Under the pieces are notes generated by a model. The model saw nothing but the letters and a program-made list of their open reading frames with translations, was not told the origin of the DNA and did not search any database. A stretch of DNA of 64,000 nucleotides from Geobacter sp. UBA5735. Its GTDB lineage: Bacteria > Desulfobacterota > Desulfuromonadia > Geobacterales > Geobacteraceae. Numbering within the stretch: position 1 is the stretch's first letter; each line of letters starts with the position of its first letter. The DNA lies in contig DIFZ01000003.1 of NCBI GenBank assembly GCA_002419385.1, positions 1 to 64,000 of the forward strand, in the 5' to 3' direction. Positions 17,348-26,157 of this stretch are shown here, one piece after another. Position numbers and translations under genes: made by a program.

Positions 17348-17488
17348 GTTTCCAGATCGGAAAGAAGGGATTTTTCGTCCTGGCAAGGAAATCAAGGGAT
17401 TGCGCGGAGGCATACTCACGTATGTCGCACAAGCAATCACGCAGATTGACACCGCCAGGGCGAAAAAGCACCCTTTCCGGATGGAAAC
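17348..17488. repeat. Stop-adjacent fold-back repeat, copy A (141 bp)
   Basis: The ends are inverted repeats (GTTTCCAGATCGGAAA on the left, TTTCCGGATGGAAAC on the right). Inner arms CGTCCTGGC and GCCAGGGCG extend the fold. The right end touches the leuD stop codon directly. A shorter relative lies at 40910-41003, also touching a stop codon. Confidence 0.82.
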
Positions 17489-18016
17489 TCAGTAGTTCCG
17501 GTCGGCGTAGTCGACCCATCCTCCGGCCATGACGAGCGCCTTGTCGAAGGGCGCAATCTGGAAAGGACAGCTGTCGCTTCTGCCCCCACCGCTCATGGTG
17601 AGGACCTGCCCGTCAAGGTCGAGCGCAATGTTCGCGTCAGGGCAATCGCGATACGCGAACAGCCTGTCCACCGTTTCCTTTGGCAACTCGATGGCGGCCA
17701 TGCCGCAATTGAACATGTTCTGGCGGAAGATGCGGGCGAAGGATTCGCCCACGACCACCGTTATGCCGTTGACCTCCAGCACCCAGGGGGCGTGCTCCCG
17801 GGAGGATCCGCAGCCGAAATTGGCCCGCGTCACGATCACCCTGGCGCCCCGGGTCTTCTCTCCCTTGGGGTCGAAGCCGGGGAGCTTGAGGTCTTCCAGT
17901 ATGTAGGGCTTCAGGTCTGCCTTGGTTATTTCCGTCAGGTAGCGCGCCGGAATGATTTCATCGGTATTGATATCGTCACGGTCAAGAAATAAAACGGGAC
18001 CGCCAAATGTTTTCAT
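17489..18016 (-). CDS. leuD: 3-isopropylmalate dehydratase small subunit
   Basis: This is a 175-residue aconitase swivel domain. It has FLDRDDINTDEIIPARYL at the N-terminus and the conserved FGCGSSREHAPW near residues 66-77. With LeuC it isomerises 2-isopropylmalate to 3-isopropylmalate in leucine synthesis. The length and sequence resemble the archaeal/delta-type small subunit, which also serves homoaconitase-like enzymes, so a broader substrate is possible. It lies 70 bases downstream of leuC and is co-directional. Its stop codon abuts repeat copy A. Confidence 0.9.
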   Translation of the reverse strand: MKTFGGPVLFLDRDDINTDEIIPARYLTEITKADLKPYILEDLKLPGFDPKGEKTRGARVIVTRANFGCGSSREHAPWVLEVNGITVVVGESFARIFRQNMFNCGMAAIELPKETVDRLFAYRDCPDANIALDLDGQVLTMSGGGRSDSCPFQIAPFDKALVMAGGWVDYADRNY

Positions 18017-18086
18017 ACATCAGCTCCAGTCATAATGATAAGATTGTTGATTCCCGGCAAGCCAGCCGGTTTTCATCCCGAAATAC

Positions 18087-19373
18087 CTAGGGCAGATAGT
18101 TCCTCGGATCGGCTATCTTCCCCTCGACGGCTGCTGCCGCCGCGGTTGCCGGGGACAGGAGATGGACCATCCCCCCCTTGCCCATGCGCCCCTGGAAATT
18201 GCGGTTGGTGGTTGCCGCACACACCTCCCCTTCGGCCAGAACGCCGGTACTCATGCCGAGACAGGCGCCGCAGGTGGGGTTCGTGACGCAGAATCCCGCC
18301 TCCATGAAAATCTCGATGAGGCCCTCTTTCAGTGCCTCCTGGAAGACCTTGGGAGTTGCGGGGGAAAGAATCCCGCGGACCCCGTCGGCGATCTTCCGTC
18401 CCTTGAGGATGGCCGCAGCGATTCTCAGGTCCTCCAGCCTGCCGTTGGTGCAGGAACCCAGGTATACCTGGTCAATGGGGGTTCCGGCCATTTCGGCGAC
18501 GGTCTTCACCTGGTCCGGCTTGTATCCGTAGGTGACGAGGGGTTCCAGGTTCGACACGTCGATGTCGTATACTTTTTCGTATGAGGCATCCTCATCCGAA
18601 CACCATTTCCGGAAATCTGCCAGAGCAGCATCCCTTGACGGATACCGGTCCGAAATGAACGGCCAGAGATACTCGACCGTGACCTGGTCGGGCATGCAGA
18701 TCCCGGATGTCCCTCCAGCCTCGATGGCCATATTGGTAAGGGTCATGCGCGACTCCATAGTCATGGCGTCGACGACGGGCCCACGGAATTCCATGACCCT
18801 GTCAGTGGCGCCGTTCACCCCGATCATGCCGATCACATGGAGAATGACATCCTTGGCATAGACCCCCTTGGGCAAGGTCCCATTGAGATTGAAACGGATC
18901 GTCTTCGGCTCGCGGAAAGCGCACACCCCCTTGAGGATCCCCACCTCCAGGTCCGTCGTGCCGACGCCTGCCGCAAACGCCCCGAACGCACCATGGGTAC
19001 AGGTATGGGAGTCACCCATGATGATGGTGTAACCCGGCCGGATGAACCCCTTTTCCGGAAAGAGCGCATGGCAGACTCCGTTTGCGCCCACGTCGAAAAA
19101 GTCACTGATGCCGTGCCGCCGCGCCCAGTTGCGGAGAATTTTCGCCTGGGTCGCGGTCTTGCTGTCCTTGCTCGGCGTCACATGATCTATGACCGCCTTG
19201 ATCTTCGTGGTGTCGAAGACCCGGTCCTTGCCCCTGGCCTCCAGGTCGGCAATGGCTATGGGTGTGGTTATCTCATGGCACATGACGACATCCAGACGGA
19301 GCACCTTGGCTCCGGGGAACGGTTCGTCCACCAGATGGCCGGCAAATATTTTTTCAGCGGTTGTCTTCCCCAT
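18087..19373 (-). CDS. leuC: 3-isopropylmalate dehydratase large subunit
   Basis: This 428-residue aconitase-family protein binds a 4Fe-4S cluster through Cys in GSCTNG (about residue 307) and CGACLG (about residues 367 and 370). GDSHTCTHGAFGAF near residues 119-132 is the substrate-binding hallmark. At about 420 residues it belongs to the shorter LeuC2/HacA-like branch rather than the 465-residue enteric type. It is the first gene of a leuC-leuD pair divergent from the LOG-family gene. Confidence 0.92.
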   Translation of the reverse strand: MGKTTAEKIFAGHLVDEPFPGAKVLRLDVVMCHEITTPIAIADLEARGKDRVFDTTKIKAVIDHVTPSKDSKTATQAKILRNWARRHGISDFFDVGANGVCHALFPEKGFIRPGYTIIMGDSHTCTHGAFGAFAAGVGTTDLEVGILKGVCAFREPKTIRFNLNGTLPKGVYAKDVILHVIGMIGVNGATDRVMEFRGPVVDAMTMESRMTLTNMAIEAGGTSGICMPDQVTVEYLWPFISDRYPSRDAALADFRKWCSDEDASYEKVYDIDVSNLEPLVTYGYKPDQVKTVAEMAGTPIDQVYLGSCTNGRLEDLRIAAAILKGRKIADGVRGILSPATPKVFQEALKEGLIEIFMEAGFCVTNPTCGACLGMSTGVLAEGEVCAATTNRNFQGRMGKGGMVHLLSPATAAAAAVEGKIADPRNYLP

Positions 19374-19540
19374 CTTAACTATGTTCCTTTCAATTCATGA
19401 TAGGCCGGCGGTTCTTTTGTCGCAGTCCGAACCCATGGTCAGGAATGGCCTTCTTCCAGCATAATCCGCTGTAACTATCTGCACAATTTAAACAAAACGC
19501 TTCGATAAATCAAATTAATAATCCTCAACAAGCTTCCTGT

Positions 19541-19569
19541 TTGCTTCAACCCGCTCCTGATGCTATAAT
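19541..19569 (+). promoter_or_regulatory. Sigma-70-type promoter for the LOG-family gene
   Basis: TTGCTT at 19541-19546 and a consensus TATAAT at 19564-19569 are separated by 17 bases. They lie 33 bases upstream of the start codon at 19603. Confidence 0.7.
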
Positions 19570-19602
19570 CCGACACCCATTGTCAAGGAGCGATACCGAA
19601 CC

Positions 19603-20631
19603 ATGGAACTGAAATTCTCCCGGGAAAACGGCGGAATCGACGAACTGATCGACGACCTGATCGAACGAGCCGAAGGGGTGGCCAACCCATCCTACATACG
19701 TGAAATGATCATTGCCGCACTGAAAGCCGGACAGGAGACCGACTACCTGGCAGACCTCAAGCTCCTCAGCAGCTCCATGAAAGAGATGCGCTATACCAAC
19801 AAGGTTTTCGGACCGTACCGCAGGAGAAAAAAGGTCACCATCTTCGGATCGGCCCGGACGGAACGGCACGACGCCATGTACCGGACAGCAGTCCGCTTCA
19901 GCCGCAAGCTTGCCGCACAGGGATACATGATCATCACCGGCGGGGGCGGCGGCATCATGGAAGCCGGCAACGAGGGCGCAGGCGCGGAGAATTCCTTCGC
20001 GGTCAACATACGCCTCCCCTTCGAGCAGGCCCCAAACTCTGTCATGACGGCAAACCCCCGCCTGATCACCTACAAGCATTTCTTCACGCGGAAAGTAGCC
20101 TTTGTCAAGGAAGCCGATGCCATCGCGATCTTTCCCGGAGGCTTCGGAACCATGGACGAAGCCATGGAAGTCTTCACCCTGATCCAGACAGGCAAGACCT
20201 CGCCGAAGCCGCTCGTTCTCGTCGACGATCAGGACGGCTACTGGAAACGGTGGGTCGAATTCGTCACCGACTGCCTGCTCGGCAAGGGATTCATCTCAGG
20301 AGAAGACTTTTCGCTTTTCACGATCGTTCCTGATGAAGATGAAGCCATCAGGGTCATCGAAGATTTTTACAGAACCTACCATTCGCTCAGGTTTGTCAAC
20401 GGGCACCTGATCCTGCGCCTGTCAAAGCAGCTGACCGAAGAGCAGATAGCGATCCTTGAGGAAGAATTCCCCGAACTCCGCTTGCCCGGCACCCGCATCT
20501 GTCCCTGCTCGCCATTGCCCGAGGAACAGGATGAACCCGATCTGCTGAACCTCCATCGCATTTCGCTCCGCTTCGATCACCGCCACTACGGGCTGCTCCT
20601 GGCTTTTATCAGGAGAATCAATACGTTCTGA
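19603..20631 (+). CDS. LOG-family nucleotide-binding protein
   Basis: This 342-residue protein has the LOG/TIGR00730-like Rossmann core: ITGGGGGIMEAGNEGA near residues 108-123 and FPGGFGTMDEAMEVFTLIQTG near 180-200. LOG enzymes cleave nucleoside 5'-monophosphates (including cytokinin precursors) to the base and ribose 5-phosphate. Extra N-terminal (about 70 residues) and C-terminal (about 80 residues) segments distinguish it from the minimal 190-residue form. AGGAG lies upstream of the ATG. It is divergent from leuC. Confidence 0.85.
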   Translation: MELKFSRENGGIDELIDDLIERAEGVANPSYIREMIIAALKAGQETDYLADLKLLSSSMKEMRYTNKVFGPYRRRKKVTIFGSARTERHDAMYRTAVRFSRKLAAQGYMIITGGGGGIMEAGNEGAGAENSFAVNIRLPFEQAPNSVMTANPRLITYKHFFTRKVAFVKEADAIAIFPGGFGTMDEAMEVFTLIQTGKTSPKPLVLVDDQDGYWKRWVEFVTDCLLGKGFISGEDFSLFTIVPDEDEAIRVIEDFYRTYHSLRFVNGHLILRLSKQLTEEQIAILEEEFPELRLPGTRICPCSPLPEEQDEPDLLNLHRISLRFDHRHYGLLLAFIRRINTF

Positions 20632-20725
20632 GCAATTGCCGCATCCGGAGACCTGCACATGACAGCAGGTCCGAACCCGGCATTCATTTTTTTTCACCAA
20701 ATGTGCACCGGACGTTAAAATTCTC

Positions 20726-20754
20726 TTGACATCTGTTTCGCGGCTTGCTACTCA
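20726..20754 (+). promoter_or_regulatory. Promoter of the cold-shock gene
   Basis: A consensus TTGACA (20726-20731) is followed after 17 bases by TACTCA (20749-20754). Transcription from here gives a leader of about 155 bases before the ATG at 20919, as is usual for CspA-type mRNAs. Confidence 0.6.
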
Positions 20755-20760
20755 TACGCT

Positions 20761-20918
20761 AAGTAAGTTTCGGAAGTTATTGCAGAGCCAAGAAAGAACG
20801 ATGAGGAACAGGTACTTGCTTCGTTGTTTTTCTGCCTCAAAACTCCGGAAACTTAAGATGTCAGCGTTCCGTGAAATTTCGGGACTGAAGTTCCGGAAGC
20901 AAGAAAGGAGGTAGGAAA
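20761..20918 (+). promoter_or_regulatory. Long structured 5' leader of the cold-shock mRNA
   Basis: TAAGTTTCGGAAGTT near 20760-20778 is complementary to AACTCCGGAAACTTA near 20842-20856, so the leader can close a long stem. A strong AGGAGGT (20906-20912) follows just before the start codon. A thermoswitch-like role is inferred from known cspA leaders. Confidence 0.55.
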
Positions 20919-21119
20919 ATGGCTCAAGGTAAAGTAAAATGGTTCAACGACGCAAAGGGGTTCGGTTTCATCGAGCAGGAGAACGGCGAAGACGTCTTCG
21001 TCCACTTCTCGGCCATCGCGGCTGATGGTTTCAAGACCCTCGCTGAAGGCGAGCAGGTAACCTTTGATGTGGTCAGCGGCCCCAAGGGGCTCCAGGCCGC
21101 CAACGTCAAAAAGATGTAA
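20919..21119 (+). CDS. CspA-type cold-shock protein
   Basis: This 66-residue single cold-shock domain has KGFGFIEQ (RNP1) at residues 14-21 and VFVHFSAI (RNP2) at 27-34. It binds single-stranded RNA and DNA and acts as an RNA chaperone. The ATG is preceded by AGGAGGTAGGAAA, a very strong ribosome binding site. It is a single-gene unit with its own promoter, a leader of about 155 bases and a strong terminator. Confidence 0.95.
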   Translation: MAQGKVKWFNDAKGFGFIEQENGEDVFVHFSAIAADGFKTLAEGEQVTFDVVSGPKGLQAANVKKM

Positions 21120-21155
21120 CAGCCTCCGTAGCTGCTTCCATCTTTCGATGACTCA

Positions 21156-21188
21156 AAACCCGCCGGCAGATACCGGCGGGTTTTTTCG
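21156..21188 (+). terminator. Rho-independent terminator of the cold-shock gene
   Basis: AACCCGCCGG and CCGGCGGGTT form a GC-rich stem followed by TTTTTT. It also separates the gene from the convergent recG. Confidence 0.9.
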
Positions 21189-21189
21189 T

Positions 21190-23493
21190 TCAGGCAATTC
21201 CGGCCAATTCCAGTTTCCCTCCCCACCGCCGTACCAACTCCTGGCGCAGGCGCCCGTTATCCGGCAACGACAGCTGGGGATCCCGCTCCACCAGGGCGAA
21301 GGCCTCCTGCCTGGCCTCCTCCAGGATCCGCCCGTCCCGCAGGATGTCTGCCACGCGAAACTCGGGAAGCCCCGCCTGCCTTGTACCGAGAAAATCGCCG
21401 GGACCGCGCAGTGCCAGATCGGCCTCGGCAATCCGGAAACCGTCAGCGGTTTGTTCCATGACCTTCAGTCTCTTTTCCGCATCACCGGCCAGACCTTCTC
21501 CGGTCAGGAGAATGCAGTGGGATTGGGCAGTCCCGCGGCCTACCCTGCCCCGCAGCTGATGGAGCTGGGACAGGCCGAAGCGTTCGGCGTGTTCCACGAC
21601 CATGACCGTGGCATTGGGTACATCGATCCCGACCTCGATGACGGTGGTTGCAACCAGGATATCTATCTGCCGGCTCTTGAAGGAGCTCATCACTCCCTCT
21701 TTTTCTTCCGGCTTCATCTTTCCGTGCAGCAATCCGACCCTGAACTCGGGAAAGACCTCCCCGGCCAGGTGACCGGCCATGAGGGTCGCCGCCTTGAGGT
21801 CCGTTTTTTCGGATTTTTCCACCAGGGGATAGATGACGTAGGCCTGCCTTCCGGACCGGACCTCATCCCGGATCAGCCGATACACGCGCTGCCGCTGGGA
21901 TTCGCTGCAGATCCGGGTAGCCACCGGGCTCCGGCCGGGTGGCAGCTCGTCGATCACCGAAAGGGACAGGTCCCCGAAAACAGTCATGGCAAGGGTACGT
22001 GGTATGGGAGTGGCCGTCATGACCATGATATGGGGGTTCTGCCCTTTTTTCTTCAGGATGCCCCGTTGCAGGACGCCGAAACGATGCTGTTCATCGATGA
22101 TGCCCAGCCCGAGGCATTTGAAATCGACCTTTTCCTGGATGACTGCGTGAGTGCCTATGATTACCGATATATTCCCCGATGCGACCTCTTCGAGCAGCCT
22201 GGTTTTGTCCTTCCCCTTCACCCGGGAGGTAAGCAGGCATGTTGCGATACCCAACTGTTCGCAATAGCGGTGCATGGTGAGATAGTGCTGCTCCGCCAGA
22301 ATCTCGGTGGGAGCCATAATGGCGACCTGGCAATTGTTTTCCACAGCCAGGAGAGCGGCGAGGATCGCCACAACGGTCTTGCCGCTTCCCACGTCACCCT
22401 GTACCAGCCGGTGCATGGGGTGGTGCGCCGCCAGGTCCTCCTTGATTTCAGCGAGGACACGCTTCTGGGCTGCGGTCAGGGAAAAGGGAAGGGTCTTGAC
22501 CAACTGGCGGGTATACTTGTGGGTAACCTGAAACGGTATGCCCGGCTCGATCGACACTCCCCGCTTTCTCAACGCAAGGCCCAGCTGGAGATAGAAGAAC
22601 TCGTCGAAAGCCAGGGTGCGGTGAGCCCGGGTCGTCGAGTGCTCCAGCTCTTCGATGGCGGCATCATTGCAGGGGAAATGGACTTCCTTCAATGCCTGGC
22701 CAACCGGCATCAATGCCCGCCGCTCCAGGATTTCGCCGGGAATGGCCGTTTCCACCGATCCCGAGAACGTGTCGACAATTTCCTTCTGCACTTTCCGCAA
22801 GGGTTTCTGCCGCAACCCTTCGGTGAGGGGGTAGACCGGTATGGTCCGGCCGAAATTGACCGGATCATCCGCCATGAATGACGCCGGGTCTGCGCCGTCC
22901 TCCAGCCAGTCCACCTCGGGATGGTGGATCTCGAGGTCATGGCCGTAACAGACCACTTCCCCGGAAAAAATCCCCCTCCTGCCGGGCCGCCAGATGCCGG
23001 CCAGATGCCGGGAATTGAAATTGAACCACTTCAGGATGGCTGCGCCGCGACCGTCGCTCACGACCGCCTCGAAAAAGCGCCGGCCGCCCCTGGAAGTCCT
23101 GGTTTCGACGCTCCTGACCTCGGCGCAGAACACTTCGAGCCTCCCGGGACGCAGGCTGTCCAGGGAACGGAGCTGCCTGCGGTCTTCGTAGCGAAACGGA
23201 AGAAGATAGAGCGCATCTTCGACCGTGTGGATACCCTTCTTCGCCAGCGCAGCCGCCATCTTCGGCCCCACCCCCCTGATGAAGCGGACGGAAGTTTCCA
23301 GATTCCTGCGGTTTGCCAAGGTTCGCACATCTGGAACAGCTGCCGGTTCTTCAGGAAAGTTCAGCCGGGAAACAACCACCGTCGATCCCTGCACTTCCAC
23401 CTTGACGTCATCGCCGGGCTTCAGGCACAGTCTCTCGAAAGCATCCTGCGGCAGCAGGATCCTTCCCTCTGCGTCAACTTTTGTGACAGGCAT
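21190..23493 (-). CDS. recG: ATP-dependent DNA helicase RecG with an N-terminal AbrB-like domain
   Basis: This 767-residue protein has the RecG layout: a wedge/OB domain (about residues 70-270) and two helicase lobes. Motif I is GDVGSGKT (about 365-372), motif II DEQH (about 462-467), motif IV-like LLHGKMKP, and HQLRGRVGRG in lobe 2. RecG remodels stalled forks and branch-migrates Holliday junctions. Unusually, the first 45 or so residues (VDAEGRILLP...LCLKPGDDVKVEV) read like a SpoVT/AbrB/MazE swapped-hairpin DNA-binding domain. The usual start of RecG would be near residue 60. Confidence 0.93.
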   Translation of the reverse strand: MPVTKVDAEGRILLPQDAFERLCLKPGDDVKVEVQGSTVVVSRLNFPEEPAAVPDVRTLANRRNLETSVRFIRGVGPKMAAALAKKGIHTVEDALYLLPFRYEDRRQLRSLDSLRPGRLEVFCAEVRSVETRTSRGGRRFFEAVVSDGRGAAILKWFNFNSRHLAGIWRPGRRGIFSGEVVCYGHDLEIHHPEVDWLEDGADPASFMADDPVNFGRTIPVYPLTEGLRQKPLRKVQKEIVDTFSGSVETAIPGEILERRALMPVGQALKEVHFPCNDAAIEELEHSTTRAHRTLAFDEFFYLQLGLALRKRGVSIEPGIPFQVTHKYTRQLVKTLPFSLTAAQKRVLAEIKEDLAAHHPMHRLVQGDVGSGKTVVAILAALLAVENNCQVAIMAPTEILAEQHYLTMHRYCEQLGIATCLLTSRVKGKDKTRLLEEVASGNISVIIGTHAVIQEKVDFKCLGLGIIDEQHRFGVLQRGILKKKGQNPHIMVMTATPIPRTLAMTVFGDLSLSVIDELPPGRSPVATRICSESQRQRVYRLIRDEVRSGRQAYVIYPLVEKSEKTDLKAATLMAGHLAGEVFPEFRVGLLHGKMKPEEKEGVMSSFKSRQIDILVATTVIEVGIDVPNATVMVVEHAERFGLSQLHQLRGRVGRGTAQSHCILLTGEGLAGDAEKRLKVMEQTADGFRIAEADLALRGPGDFLGTRQAGLPEFRVADILRDGRILEEARQEAFALVERDPQLSLPDNGRLRQELVRRWGGKLELAGIA

Positions 23494-23534
23494 GGTGTGA
23501 CCTCGCGAAACCGCTTACCGGAAAGAAGCACTTC

Positions 23535-24116
23535 TCACCGTTCGACCTTGGCTTTCGGCACCGGAAATCTGCGCCCCACGACGGCACGATACCGGGAACG
23601 CAGGGACTCCAGGTCGCCATCCAGGAAGTCCGTCACGCCGGAACAGCCGGGCAGGGAAAGATACGTCGCCACCAGTTTTTCCATCAGGGCGTTGTACCGC
23701 TTGCGGGAGCTGCCGTGGGCAAAGTTCCGGCCCGGGAAACGCCTGATATCGCCGTCAAACCGGGGCGATATGTGATAGAGCTCGTGGAACACGGTGACCA
23801 GCTTCTCGCGTTTCGGCAGATTGAAGAAGCGGGGCACGAGGAAATAAATCACGTAAAGCATCTCATTCTGCCGATCAATTATCATGGGCATGGTCAGGAG
23901 AGCGGAGCGCCTTCCCCGTTTCACTTCCATGGACCGGGCGCCGCCGGCAAAACGGAGCGGATGGATTTTCGCGTACACGCCATGCACACCTCCGCCCCTG
24001 GTGGAAGAAACGCACAGCATGACACGGAGCGGATCAATATGGCTGAATTCCTCGACGTTGCCAACGATGTCAGCCACGAGTTTCTCCAGCGAAAGCGTCA
24101 GGTTGAGGATGGTCAC
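23535..24116 (-). CDS. Putative metallopeptidase-like protein (HExxH)
   Basis: This is a protein of about 193 residues whose centre carries VFHELYHISPRFDGDIRRF, an HExxH zinc-protease motif with a downstream family-type extension. It matches the 'putative phage-type metallopeptidase' family seen in many bacteria and archaea. No signal peptide is visible, so it is probably cytoplasmic. I chose the GTG at 24116 because it overlaps the stop of the dihaem gene as GTGA. It is the last gene of the operon; its target is unknown. Confidence 0.7.
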   Translation of the reverse strand: MTILNLTLSLEKLVADIVGNVEEFSHIDPLRVMLCVSSTRGGGVHGVYAKIHPLRFAGGARSMEVKRGRRSALLTMPMIIDRQNEMLYVIYFLVPRFFNLPKREKLVTVFHELYHISPRFDGDIRRFPGRNFAHGSSRKRYNALMEKLVATYLSLPGCSGVTDFLDGDLESLRSRYRAVVGRRFPVPKAKVER

Positions 24117-24388
24117 CGGGCCGCCCTTTCGATCTTGTGGCAGAACAGGCAACGGTTCTCGGGAGGATGGCCGGCAGGAAGGGGATTCGCCGTTTCATTG
24201 TGGCAGGTCCCGCAGCCACGTTCGGCCTCCTGCCTGCTGCCCGATTTTTTCAGCACATCGTAGGTTGTGCGGTGCGCCGCATCATACGGCACCCGTTTGG
24301 TCGTCTCCTCGCCGGAAACGAAGAAAACGCCGGCAAGCACGAGACCGGCGAGGGCAACGAAAAGCAGGTCTTTTGCATCAATCTTCAT
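24113..24388 (-). CDS. Small membrane-anchored dihaem c-type cytochrome
   Basis: This 91-residue protein has one hydrophobic segment (about residues 8-26) and two haem-binding motifs, CGTCH and CLFCH, about 20 residues apart, followed by the C-terminus. It is probably anchored in the inner membrane with the haems on the periplasmic side. It is too small to be an enzyme, so electron transfer is the likely role. It lies 18 bases after the ATPase gene and overlaps the metallopeptidase-like gene by four bases. Confidence 0.8.
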   Translation of the reverse strand: MKIDAKDLLFVALAGLVLAGVFFVSGEETTKRVPYDAAHRTTYDVLKKSGSRQEAERGCGTCHNETANPLPAGHPPENRCLFCHKIERAAR

Positions 24389-24406
24389 TCAGCACCCCAC
24401 CGCACA

Positions 24407-25171
24407 TCAACCATCGATGACAGCGCATCCTATGGCACCATTGTGCTGGGGATTTTCCGGCACGGTAACCGCATGCCCCTCCTCCTCCAGGAGCCTGACC
24501 AGCGCATGATTGCGGGCAACGCCGCCGGTCAGGACAATCATTTCGGACGGAAAGCGCCGCAACATGGGAACCACCCGTTTCACGAGCGTCCGGTTGACCC
24601 CGGCGCAGAGCCGGGCCAGGGAATGCCCCCGGACGATCTGGCCGATCAGCTCCGATTCGCCGAAAATGCCGCAGGTGGCATCGAGCCGCACCGGGTTTTC
24701 CCAATGGGATGAAAGTTCGTCCAGTCCGACCTCCAGCACGGCTGCCATGTTTTCCAGGTAGCGGCCGCTGCTGGCCGCGCACTTGTCGTTCATCACGAAA
24801 TCCCGCAGCATGCCGTCGCGTATCAGGGCCACCTTGGTGTCCTGGCCGCCCATGTCCAGCAGGGTAAAATCCCTGAAACCGGTCTGGAAAACCGCCCCCG
24901 CCGTGTGTGCCCTGATCTCGGATATCACCCGGACACCTTTCAGGTGCAGCGTGTTGCGACCATACCCGGTAGCGATTATTGACGCCTCAGCGATCTCGTC
25001 GGGTGAGAAAAGCCCGGTGGCAGCCAGGTCAAAGGTGAGGTCATCCCCCTTCATGCGCCCGAAATTCCGATAGAAGGAAATGGTGTCGAATGTTTCCAGG
25101 CGCTTCACGGCCCCGCCCGACACCAAGGCGAATTTCACCTTCCTGCTTCCCAGATCGATCCCGATCTTCAT
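24407..25171 (-). CDS. BadF/HgdC-type ATPase, activator of a 2-hydroxyacyl-CoA dehydratase-like protein
   Basis: This is a 254-residue ASKHA-fold ATPase. It starts IGIDLGSRKVKFALV, with DMGGQDTK near residues 107-114, a CAASSGRYLE segment (cluster Cys) near 130-140 and TGGVARN near 215. Homologues (HgdC, BcrA/D) bridge a 4Fe-4S cluster between two subunits and use ATP hydrolysis to fire low-potential electrons into a partner protein. Its start overlaps the partner gene's stop (ATGA). The partner pair resembles the double-cubane cluster protein and its reductase. Confidence 0.88.
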   Translation of the reverse strand: MKIGIDLGSRKVKFALVSGGAVKRLETFDTISFYRNFGRMKGDDLTFDLAATGLFSPDEIAEASIIATGYGRNTLHLKGVRVISEIRAHTAGAVFQTGFRDFTLLDMGGQDTKVALIRDGMLRDFVMNDKCAASSGRYLENMAAVLEVGLDELSSHWENPVRLDATCGIFGESELIGQIVRGHSLARLCAGVNRTLVKRVVPMLRRFPSEMIVLTGGVARNHALVRLLEEEGHAVTVPENPQHNGAIGCAVIDG

Positions 25172-26151
25172 CGCGTCTCCCCGATCAGTTCGAGGAAACT
25201 TTCGATCCGGATGGCTGTCCGTGCGTCCAGCGTGCCCGGCTTGTCCCCCTCCAGCGTCAGGATCGGCAGGTGAAGTCTCCGGCGGACGATTATGTCCTCT
25301 ATCTGCCGGAAACAGAACGACTGCACGTAGTGAATCACGCCGTCTACCCGCCTCTTTTCAAGCTCTTTCTCAATATCCGCCAGGCGAAAAAAGATATCAT
25401 AGGGATAGGTATAGGCGCGGTAACGCTCCACCAGGTCGTCAATCCCATAGGGCATGGAAAACTGCCGCTGGGTTTCATTGAACACGACCCGGGCGCCATG
25501 GAACTCCAGGAATGGATAGAGGCCTTCCAGTATGGGAGGGACACCGATATAGGCGAGCCGTATCCTGTCGCGATAGGGAGTGCGTGAGCGCGCCTCGCTG
25601 ATGAAGCGGTCTATCTCGGCATCGTAGCTGTCCGGCGAGCCGTTCATGTCGGAAGATGCCACCTGGAAGTAATGGTTTTCCTCGCCCGACACCAGATCTT
25701 CTTCCCAGGTGAGCCGGTCTACGGTCCGGATCTTTTCCCTGATGGCTTCCAGCCGCTCACCGGCATGACTGACTTCATCCCAGCCGACGCCGAAGGCAGC
25801 CATCAACTTTTCGATTTCAGCCCGCAGCGCCGCAGCGTTCCGGTCGTGGGGGTAGGCAAAGGGAACGACACGGATGCCGCTGTATGAGAGGACTTCCATC
25901 AGGGCGCGCGTGTTGCTGCAGTCTCCCTCGGTGACGGCAACCATCTCGCGGATGCCGCTTTCCATGGCCGCGGAATAAATCCCCTTGATCCAGCTGCAGG
26001 TGTTGCGGGGAAAACCGCTCGCCTCCGCATGCTCGACAAGCTCAAGGCCTTTGCCGCCCGTGATGAAGAGATTGTTCAGATCAACCGGAATCCTGTCCCC
26101 GGCCAGCAGGATCTCGAGTGGAATGGTTGTTGTGAAGCCGGTTCTGTTCAC
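25168..26151 (-). CDS. HgdB/double-cubane-type 2-hydroxyacyl-CoA dehydratase D-component-like protein
   Basis: This 327-residue protein is of the HgdB/BcrB/FldB family (COG1775). Three Cys in the family positions stand out: NTCSWIKG near residue 51, EGDCSNTR near 97 and SFCFRQ near 285. Only one such subunit is encoded, as in the double-cubane cluster proteins, rather than the alpha/beta pair of true dehydratases. It should accept electrons from the downstream ATPase and reduce an unknown substrate. A GTG start at 26151 follows GAGGA. The C-terminal half carries YPYDIFFRL-type helices usual for the family. Confidence 0.82.
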   Translation of the reverse strand: MNRTGFTTTIPLEILLAGDRIPVDLNNLFITGGKGLELVEHAEASGFPRNTCSWIKGIYSAAMESGIREMVAVTEGDCSNTRALMEVLSYSGIRVVPFAYPHDRNAAALRAEIEKLMAAFGVGWDEVSHAGERLEAIREKIRTVDRLTWEEDLVSGEENHYFQVASSDMNGSPDSYDAEIDRFISEARSRTPYRDRIRLAYIGVPPILEGLYPFLEFHGARVVFNETQRQFSMPYGIDDLVERYRAYTYPYDIFFRLADIEKELEKRRVDGVIHYVQSFCFRQIEDIIVRRRLHLPILTLEGDKPGTLDARTAIRIESFLELIGETR

Positions 26152-26157
26152 GAATCC

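Noticed and set aside
17348..17488. Repeat copy A as a cyclic-dinucleotide (GEMM) riboswitch
   Set aside because: None of the GEMM core segments is present; the structure is a simple fold-back and lies at a 3' end.
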